DNA from: an uncultured Blautia sp.
GTDB lineage: Bacteria > Bacillota > Clostridia > Lachnospirales > Lachnospiraceae
NCBI GenBank assembly: GCA_934394595.1
Contig: CAKRRX010000159.1
Span: 1 to 5,464 of the forward strand
Direction: 5' to 3'
Length of the DNA: 5,464 bases
Shown piece by piece: positions 1 to 4,262 of this stretch. Under the pieces are notes generated by a model that saw only the letters and a program-made list of their open reading frames with translations, had not been told where the DNA came from and did no database searches. The position numbers and the translations under genes are program-made. The stretch's first letter is position 1; each line of letters opens with the position of its first letter.

Positions 1-24
1 ATTAAAAAAGGAGGAATCTGTCAT

Positions 25-603
25 ATGAAAGCACGAGTCTGGATATTTCGTATTTCAGGAGCCATTGTGACACTGTTTGGCGTATATCTGCTGATCAAAG
101 GATACGAATCCACTATCATGATCACCCTGGCTACCCTGGCATTGATTGTTGGGATTGCCCTCTGGATGACCGCAACTCCCCAAAGCTATAACTCCGGATC
201 TTCAGATACGGTTATGATGATTGGAATGGAAGATAAGCCGCGAAAAATCGAAGATTTTTATGAGGCTTACAAAGAAGTGGAAACACCTCTGGGATCTCCA
301 TGGCTTGGTGAATTTTATACCATGAGACAAAAAGCACTTGTATTTGGTCCAAATGAGAAGGATGAATACCTCTATTTCTGGCTTACCAGAAATGGCACAG
401 TGGGATATCTGGGCTATTCTTTCCTACGTAAATTTATAAAAAAACAGCTCACCAAGCCAGTCATTCCTTTTAAAAAGAAAAAACAGAATCGGAAAGAAGA
501 TTCCTATAGTTCTAATCTTAGCGCTTCTTTATTCCAGCAGGAACTGAAAAACAATCTGGAGTATTTTGTAAAGACAGGAAAGGTTTTGCCATTTTTAAAG
601 TGA
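25..603 (+). CDS. Hypothetical two-TM membrane protein with cytoplasmic C-terminal domain
   Basis: 192 residues; I do not recognise the family. Two hydrophobic helices lie close together at about residues 6-24 and 30-49, joined by a very short loop (KGYES). A soluble part of about 140 residues follows. It contains an aromatic-rich stretch (about 91-134, with WLGEFYTMRQK and YLYFWLTRNG), a strongly basic segment (about 139-157, KKKK core) and a helical tail. The basic segment and the N-terminal Lys/Arg suggest that both ends are cytoplasmic. No signal peptidase site or catalytic motif is visible. The start is well supported: AAAGGAGG at 7-14 lies 10 nt before the ATG. The stop is 32 nt before the Nudix gene start, so the two are likely co-transcribed. 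The promoter lies outside the window. Existence of the gene is secure; function is unknown. Confidence 0.85.
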   Translation: MKARVWIFRISGAIVTLFGVYLLIKGYESTIMITLATLALIVGIALWMTATPQSYNSGSSDTVMMIGMEDKPRKIEDFYEAYKEVETPLGSPWLGEFYTMRQKALVFGPNEKDEYLYFWLTRNGTVGYLGYSFLRKFIKKQLTKPVIPFKKKKQNRKEDSYSSNLSASLFQQELKNNLEYFVKTGKVLPFLK

Positions 604-623
604 GCAGGGCTTTTGTAGAAAAA

Positions 624-629
624 AAGGAG
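624..629 (+). promoter_or_regulatory. Ribosome binding site that sets the Nudix start
   Basis: AAGGAG lies 6 nt upstream of the ATG at 636. The longer in-frame alternative, a GTG at 600, overlaps the stop of the upstream gene. It has no Shine-Dalgarno sequence at a suitable distance and would add only 12 non-conserved-looking residues. Confidence 0.8.
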
Positions 630-635
630 TACTCT

Positions 636-1208
636 ATGATAACACGACAAAAGCTGATCGATCAGATTGAGAATTATAAACCATTTAATGAGCAGGAGGA
701 GATGGACAAATTCCTTATTTTAAACTGGATCAGGAAGAATGACAATGCTTTTTCCAGAGAAAATACGGTGGCGCATATGACTGCTTCTGCCTGGGTAGTA
801 AATAAGGACAGAAGCAAGGTTCTCATGGTTTATCACAACATCTACCATTCCTGGTCCTGGCTTGGCGGACATGCAGATGGGGAGACAGACCTGTTTGCTG
901 TTGCCCTTCGGGAAGTGAAAGAGGAGGCTGGAATTTCCCATGTGCAACCTGTATCAGAAGAAATTTTTTCTTTGGAATCCCTTACCGTGGACGGACATGT
1001 GAAAAAGGGCAAATACGTATCCAGCCATTTGCATCTGAACGTAACGTATCTGCTGGAAGCAGATTCCGAGGAAGCAGTCTCCATAAAAGCCGACGAGAAC
1101 AGCGGCGTGGCCTGGTTTTCCCCGGAGGAAGCACTGAAGAAATCTACCGAGCCATGGTTTGTAGAAAACGTATATTCCAAACTGCTTCAGAAAATAAAGC
1201 AAATTTAG
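636..1208 (+). CDS. NUDIX hydrolase
   Basis: 190 residues from the ATG at 636. A Nudix hydrolase cleaves nucleoside diphosphates linked to another moiety, using divalent metal held by the Nudix box; the substrate cannot be told from sequence. The Nudix box spans residues 78-100: Gly78, then Arg92-Glu93 and the metal-binding Glu96-Glu97, ending in Gly99-Ile100 (REVKEEAGI). The position usually held by the first box glutamate is Thr84, with Glu83 next to it. This GGHADGET form is, from memory, common in one Nudix subgroup, so the enzyme is probably active. A helical N-terminal extension (1-45) precedes the beta-rich core (AHMTASAWVVN), and the WFSPEEA segment near 160 is typical of the Nudix C-terminal part. 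It follows the membrane protein gene by 32 nt. A housecleaning role for damaged or excess nucleotides is possible but is inference. Confidence 0.93.
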   Translation: MITRQKLIDQIENYKPFNEQEEMDKFLILNWIRKNDNAFSRENTVAHMTASAWVVNKDRSKVLMVYHNIYHSWSWLGGHADGETDLFAVALREVKEEAGISHVQPVSEEIFSLESLTVDGHVKKGKYVSSHLHLNVTYLLEADSEEAVSIKADENSGVAWFSPEEALKKSTEPWFVENVYSKLLQKIKQI

Positions 1209-1219
1209 AGGTCATCGAT

Positions 1220-1324
1220 ATGGGGATTTATATTCTTATGCATAAAAATATTCCAGTTATAGAAATGGGATTAGATGATTTGGAAGGAATTACCAGCATT
1301 GCAATTTCACTTTGGACGTTGTAA
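1220..1324 (+). pseudogene. Probable remnant: N-terminus of a HipA-like protein
   Basis: A 34-codon frame starts 11 nt after the Nudix stop, with AGAGGT (1207-1212) 7 nt before its ATG. The first 27 residues (MGIYILMHKNIPVIEM, then LDDLEGITSI) resemble, from memory, the N-terminal start of HipA-type kinase-like proteins in Clostridia, which commonly begin with an 'YxLMHKNIPVxxxxLD' pattern and run to several hundred residues. Here the frame changes character after Ile27 and stops at TAA (1322-1324), so no kinase domain follows. I read it as the stub of a deleted toxin-type gene that kept its own start signals. Without a database comparison the HipA link is tentative. A genuine short peptide is the alternative. 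Confidence 0.45.
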
Positions 1325-1436
1325 AATAATGGCATTATACCAGAGCATGTTTCAAAAAACATTCCCACAATTTGCACGCTCCGCATTCCGGGAGATTCTG
1401 ATGCATCCTCTAAGAAAGAGAAGAGAACATGAGTGA
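1275..1436 (+). pseudogene. Probable remnant: C-terminal end of an unidentified protein, coupled to rsmJ
   Basis: This 53-codon open frame lies in another phase from the HipA-like stub and overlaps it. From about codon 19 (ATG at 1329) the peptide looks protein-like: aromatic and basic residues alternate in a helical pattern (MFQKTFPQFARSAFREI, then LMHPLRKRREHE). Neither candidate ATG (1275 or 1329) has a good ribosome binding site, so the original start is probably lost. The stop TGA at 1434-1436 overlaps the rsmJ ATG at 1429 by 8 nt (ATGAGTGA), a typical arrangement for translationally coupled genes. I infer that this is the surviving 3' end of a gene that once preceded rsmJ and was joined to the HipA-like stub by a deletion near 1300. 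I do not recognise the family. A real small protein cannot be excluded. Confidence 0.35.
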
Positions 1437-2160
1437 TAAAATTGTAGTTTGCCTGGAAAAGGGTGGGGCAAGAGATATGGCAGAGTCTTTTTCCAGACGC
1501 ACAGGCGCTCCCATTGTTGAAAAGCCAGGAGAGCAGCTGACGGTACTTTTTAATTCCAAAGGTGTTTCCCTCACTGGATATGGTCTGACTTATCAGGGGG
1601 ATTTCGAAAATATGCTCCACCGTGTCACAAACGGACGCCTTCAGCACGAAATGCTGGTTCGGGCCTCTAAGTCGGAAAAAAAGGGGCGCAAGGCTATTGA
1701 CGCCACAGCGGGAATGGGAGAGGACGGGTTCCTTCTGGCAGCGCAGGGCTATGAAGTAACTTTGTATGAGCAGAATCCGGTGATCGCAGTTCTATTAAAA
1801 GATGCCTTGCGCCGGGCGAAGAAGCATCCGATACTGAAGGAGATTGCCGCCCGGATGAAACTGGTAGAAGGCAACAGCGTGGAGTTATTGCCGTCTCTTT
1901 TGGATCCGGTGGATGTGATTTATCTGGATCCCATGTTCCCGGCAAGACAGAAGTCAAGCCTGATCAATAAGAAACTACAGCTGATCCAGAAACTGGAACC
2001 CCCATGCTCGGAAGAGACCGACCTTTTTGACTCTGCCATCAGCGCAGGGCCGGATAAAATTATTGTGAAGAGACCTCTGAAAAGCGAGTTTCTGGCTGGC
2101 AGAAAACCTTCTTATACATTGAATGGAAAAGCCATACGGTATGACTGTTATACCTTATAA
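1429..2160 (+). CDS. rsmJ: 16S rRNA (guanine1516-N2)-methyltransferase RsmJ
   Basis: 243 residues, close to the approximately 250 of E. coli RsmJ (YhiQ; family formerly DUF548). RsmJ transfers a methyl group from S-adenosylmethionine to N2 of G1516 in 16S rRNA of the small subunit. The class I Rossmann fold is clear: motif I is DATAGMGEDG at 91-100, an acidic residue ends the second strand at YEQNP (113-117), the catalytic-site motif is YLDPMFP at 165-171, followed by RQKSSLINKK (173-182), and strand KIIVKRP is at 210-216. These match the E. coli protein block for block, including the N-terminal IVVCLE strand, which supports the start at 1429. The ribosome binding site is weak (purine-rich AAAGAGAAGAGA), and the ATG overlaps the stop of a short upstream frame, so translation may be coupled. 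It is probably in the same transcript as the Nudix gene. Family assignment is firm; the exact target base in this organism is inferred from E. coli. Confidence 0.93.
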   Translation: MSDKIVVCLEKGGARDMAESFSRRTGAPIVEKPGEQLTVLFNSKGVSLTGYGLTYQGDFENMLHRVTNGRLQHEMLVRASKSEKKGRKAIDATAGMGEDGFLLAAQGYEVTLYEQNPVIAVLLKDALRRAKKHPILKEIAARMKLVEGNSVELLPSLLDPVDVIYLDPMFPARQKSSLINKKLQLIQKLEPPCSEETDLFDSAISAGPDKIIVKRPLKSEFLAGRKPSYTLNGKAIRYDCYTL

Positions 2161-2164
2161 AATA

Positions 2165-2261
2165 AAATTGTTGCTATTCCAGAAAGTAGTAACAAAACTC
2201 TAACAATTTGCGGCGAGCATAAAATCAATGCTGAAAAAAGGCGCCGTCACCGTAGCAAATT
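2165..2261 (+). other. Intergenic stretch with nested inverted repeats (possible structured RNA)
   Basis: The spacer after rsmJ can fold in two ways. A continuous 16-nt 5' arm (AATTTGCGGCGAGCAT, 2205-2220) pairs in three blocks: AGCAT with ATGCT (2228-2232), GGCG with CGCC (2242-2245), and AATTTGC with GCAAATT (2255-2261). Nine-nucleotide bulges lie on the 3' side between blocks. Upstream, GTTGCTA (2170-2176) pairs with TAGTAAC (2187-2193) with one G-U pair, and AAATTGTT (2165-2172) could instead pair with AACAATTT (2202-2209). No T-run follows either structure, so neither is a standard terminator. I could not match it to a riboswitch class I know. Pairing in A/T-rich DNA may be chance. Confidence 0.3.
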
Positions 2262-2309
2262 ATAACTACGCATATAAAAAATTATTCTCTGGAACTCTCC
2301 GGTTATATA

Positions 2310-2318
2310 TGGTAAAAT
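2310..2318 (+). promoter_or_regulatory. Extended -10 promoter for the PH-domain gene
   Basis: TGGTAAAAT fits the extended -10 form TGnTAtAAT with five of six hexamer matches. The -35 region at 17-bp spacing (TGGAAC, 2290-2295) is poor, as is usual for extended -10 promoters. Transcription would begin near 2325, giving a leader of about 20 nt. The structured spacer lies upstream of this start, so it would not be part of this transcript. Confidence 0.5.
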
Positions 2319-2346
2319 ACACAAAAAAAAGAAAAGAGGATTCCTT

Positions 2347-2733
2347 ATGATATATAAAGAGAAAAAACGCTCCATGTTCTTTGGACTTCCATGGTCATTT
2401 ACTACTTACACAATTACTGACGAAATTATTACTACAGATTCCGGATTATTGAGGAAAGATGAGAATGACTGTTATCTGTATAAAGTAATTGATGTTCGTC
2501 TGGAAAATACCTTACTGGAACGAATCTTTCGACTTGGCACCATTCACTGTTTTACAGGAGATGTGACAGATCCAGACCTGAGAATCAGGCATATCAAGAA
2601 TGCAAAGGAAATCAAAGATTACATTCTGAAGCAGTCAGAAGTGGAACGGATGAAGAGAAAAACATTAAATACTCAGCACCTGGACGGCAATCCCGGAATT
2701 AGTCATCTTGCTAAACATGACAGCTGTAGATAA
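2347..2733 (+). CDS. Bacterial PH-like (bPH2 / YdbT-type) domain protein
   Basis: 128 residues with a single bacterial pleckstrin-homology-like domain at about 15-95. Its pattern is typical of the bPH2 family: YTITDEIITTDSGLL (21-35), then LYKVIDVRLENTLLERIFRLGTI (44-66, the 'DV...LLERxFxLGTI' signature), a final strand, and the helix NAKEIKDYIL (85-94). There is no signal peptide or TM helix, unlike family members that carry membrane helices, so it is probably soluble or peripherally attached. Its molecular role is unknown, as for most of this family. The C-terminal 30 or so residues (99-128) look unstructured and atypical. GAGGA at 2336-2340 lies 6 nt before the ATG, and the gene has its own promoter and terminator, so it is likely monocistronic. 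Confidence 0.85.
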   Translation: MIYKEKKRSMFFGLPWSFTTYTITDEIITTDSGLLRKDENDCYLYKVIDVRLENTLLERIFRLGTIHCFTGDVTDPDLRIRHIKNAKEIKDYILKQSEVERMKRKTLNTQHLDGNPGISHLAKHDSCR

Positions 2734-2788
2734 AGTTTGGAAGGCTTTTATTAAATCAAAAATACATGTACCTGATTCAGGCACTCTC

Positions 2789-2827
2789 CATGCCCCGGAG
2801 CAATTCAGCTCTGGGGCATGTTTCATT
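2789..2827 (+). terminator. Rho-independent terminator after the PH-domain gene
   Basis: A 13-bp stem (CATGCCCCGGAGC, 2789-2801, with GCTCTGGGGCATG, 2808-2820) encloses a 6-nt loop, AATTCA. The one non-Watson-Crick pair is G-U in the + strand RNA but an A-C mismatch in the - strand RNA. A T-rich tract (TTTCATT) follows on the + side only, so the main direction is +. The stem ends 2 nt from the regulator stop codon on the other strand, so it may also limit read-through from that side. Confidence 0.8.
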
Positions 2828-4049
2828 CCCTAGTACAGCGAAATGCTGATTCCTGATTTTTTCTGTACTCCGAAGGTGTAACCCCAAACAGTTTCTTAAA
2901 TGCCGTATGAAAATGGCTCTGACTTGAAAAACAGAGAAAGGTACTGATCGTACTGATAGATTTGTCCGTATATTGTAACAATTTTTTTCCTTCTTCCAGC
3001 TTACAGCGAAGAATAAACGTACTGACAGAAAAACCAAGAGTCTTTTTAAAATATGCAGAAAAATACGATTTACTGAATCCCACATAACGGGCAACATCAC
3101 CAACCGTGAGATGTTGGTTTATGTTTTGCTGAATATATTGAATTGCCTTTTGAATACACCCGTCCGTAGAAACGGGTGTTTTTGATTCCGCTACTTTTTG
3201 GGCAAAAGTATAACTAACCTTTGCCAGAAGATTATACAGTCCTTCAAGGCTGTTCAGCCTTTCCGAAGCTTGGATAAAATAGTCAGAAAGCTGATAGGCG
3301 CTGTCATAATCCAGACCCCCCTCTATTGCAGCACGAGTACAGATGGTTGTAGTAATGATGATGTCATTCTTCAACTGCCGAAGTACAGTTGAACCAGTAA
3401 CACCAAGATGATAATTGCTGTCACTGAATTCAATATTTTTAAAGCCCTGGTAGTCACCAGTGCGCACAAGCTTCAGAATCTGTTCCTCTATGGCATAAGT
3501 CTGATTGTGCTGTTCATTTTCCTTAGTCTGATAAGTTCCTTCAAGCAGGGAAGCATCTTCCAATGATATTTGTATAGATGCTTCTGACTCTGAATTTGTC
3601 AGCTGATCCAGAGTCAGCAATTCTTCATGAAGACAATAATTAAGAAACAGACATTTTTTCAATAATGAATTCATAGAAAGACAGGGAGTCTGAGAGAGAA
3701 AGCTATTAAATTCTGCTCGGTCATTATTTGGAATTGTATAATCCCTGTACAATTGCTGCAGGTCAGATTCTGTGTATGGAATATTGGTCACTGGTCCGAA
3801 AATAAGATTTCCATTTTCCGGATAATCTATTTTCAGAGAACAGAAAATGATACCATATTTCGTAGTACAGTACGAAATCCTTTTTTTTGAATCCAGAAGA
3901 TTTTCAATATATTTCTTTGGCGGATATGTAAGATCCGTCTGCTCCGGCATACAGAAGATACATGTTTCACCGTCAAAAAGATACATTGGAATGTTAGAAT
4001 CCAGATAGTACATTTTAATAAAATCCATCAGATTATATGAAACTCTCAT
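2823..4049 (-). CDS. AraC-family transcriptional regulator
   Basis: 408 residues from the ATG at 4049. The C-terminal AraC/XylS DNA-binding domain occupies about 294-398: first helix-turn-helix at 314-336 (LTVGDVARYVGFSKSYFSAYF) and second at 365-386 (ISTISTFLCFSSQSHFHTAF), ending in FGVTPSEYRK. The N-terminal part is not a cupin-type arabinose pocket. It has a possible PAS/GAF-like segment (about 15-110, with YLFDGETCIFC and NLIFGPV) and a helical middle. That middle includes TRAAIEGGLDYDSAYQLSD (about 238-256), a pattern I recall from Clostridia AraC regulators of sugar-use genes. The start at 4049 has AAGGGAG 6 nt upstream. An upstream in-frame ATG at 4127 would lie ahead of the promoter and is rejected. 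It is divergent from the GH3 glucosidase gene, with repeats between them, so it most likely activates that gene in response to a sugar or glycoside. The ligand is unknown. Confidence 0.92.
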   Translation of the reverse strand: MRVSYNLMDFIKMYYLDSNIPMYLFDGETCIFCMPEQTDLTYPPKKYIENLLDSKKRISYCTTKYGIIFCSLKIDYPENGNLIFGPVTNIPYTESDLQQLYRDYTIPNNDRAEFNSFLSQTPCLSMNSLLKKCLFLNYCLHEELLTLDQLTNSESEASIQISLEDASLLEGTYQTKENEQHNQTYAIEEQILKLVRTGDYQGFKNIEFSDSNYHLGVTGSTVLRQLKNDIIITTTICTRAAIEGGLDYDSAYQLSDYFIQASERLNSLEGLYNLLAKVSYTFAQKVAESKTPVSTDGCIQKAIQYIQQNINQHLTVGDVARYVGFSKSYFSAYFKKTLGFSVSTFILRCKLEEGKKLLQYTDKSISTISTFLCFSSQSHFHTAFKKLFGVTPSEYRKNQESAFRCTRE

Positions 4050-4055
4050 AATGAA

Positions 4056-4062
4056 CTCCCTT
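4056..4062 (-). promoter_or_regulatory. Ribosome binding site that sets the AraC-family start
   Basis: AAGGGAG (reading the - strand) lies 6 nt before the ATG at 4049. Nothing comparable precedes the in-frame ATG codons at 4127 or 4103. Confidence 0.75.
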
Positions 4063-4083
4063 ATCAAACCTAATATATATTCT

Positions 4084-4112
4084 ATCGTAATTAATTTTTT
4101 CATAGAAGTCAA
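4084..4112 (-). promoter_or_regulatory. Sigma-A promoter of the AraC-family gene
   Basis: On the - strand, TTGACT (4107-4112) and TACGAT (4084-4089) are separated by exactly 17 bp. The -35 matches consensus at five of six positions and the -10 at four. Transcription would start near 4077, leaving a leader of about 28 nt before the ATG at 4049, with its ribosome binding site inside. The promoter therefore also fixes the gene start. Confidence 0.6.
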
Positions 4113-4128
4113 TAAAAAACACTTCAAA

Positions 4129-4163
4129 AAAAGTTTAAATATGTAAATAAAAGTTTAAATATG
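4129..4163. repeat. Two 15-bp direct repeats, 20-bp period: candidate AraC-type operator
   Basis: AAAAGTTTAAATATG occurs at 4129-4143 and again, without mismatch, at 4149-4163; the similarity continues (TAAATAA versus AAATAAA). The 20-bp period puts both copies on nearly the same face of the helix, as for tandem AraC-family half-sites. They sit between the divergent promoters: just upstream of the proposed -35 of the glucosidase gene, and upstream of the regulator promoter. Binding by the neighbouring regulator is inference. Confidence 0.6.
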
Positions 4164-4166
4164 AAA

Positions 4167-4196
4167 TAAACATTCACTATTTCTGGTTATTATAAA
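4167..4196 (+). promoter_or_regulatory. Probable activator-dependent promoter of the GH3 gene
   Basis: A -10-like TATAAA (4191-4196) has a weak -35 candidate, TAAACA (4167-4172), at 18 bp. The predicted start is near 4203, leaving a leader of about 60 nt. The poor -35 and the direct repeats ending 3 bp upstream of it fit a promoter that needs an activator. The exact hexamers are uncertain in this A/T-rich stretch. Confidence 0.4.
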
Positions 4197-4262
4197 ATCA
4201 CAATAAAGATGAGGCCGAACGTAACAAAATCATACATCATTGTAATAAACGGAGGTAATCCC

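Noticed and set aside
600..635. GTG start at 600 for the Nudix gene
   Set aside because: It has no suitable ribosome binding site, overlaps the previous stop, and the ATG at 636 has AAGGAG at ideal spacing.
720..1202. Three - strand open frames within the Nudix gene
   Set aside because: They are antisense to a clear Nudix hydrolase; their sequences are Cys/Ser/Pro-rich and show no domain.
1228..1647. 139-codon open frame on the - strand
   Set aside because: It runs antisense through the first third of rsmJ, has no recognisable family, and conflicts with a firmly identified gene.
2205..2261. A known riboswitch (c-di-GMP, fluoride, guanidine types considered)
   Set aside because: The conserved cores of these classes are not present, and the predicted promoter for the next gene lies downstream of the structure.
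2789..2820. The 2789-2820 hairpin as a terminator mainly for the AraC-family gene
   Set aside because: On the - strand the stem has an A-C mismatch and is followed by GAGAGTGCC rather than a T-run; the + orientation fits better.
2777..3392. Open frames overlapping the regulator gene (- strand 2777-3103 and + strand 3198-3392)
   Set aside because: They overlap the conserved helix-turn-helix region or the central part of the AraC-family gene, and have no protein-like features.
4050..4127. 26-residue N-terminal extension of the AraC-family protein (ATG at 4127)
   Set aside because: The region contains a TTGACT-17-TACGAT promoter in the gene's own direction, and the ATG at 4049 has AAGGGAG 6 nt upstream.
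4201..4262. Catabolite-repression (cre) site upstream of the GH3 gene
   Set aside because: The closest stretch (around AACGTAAC) does not fit the cre consensus and lacks its dyad symmetry.
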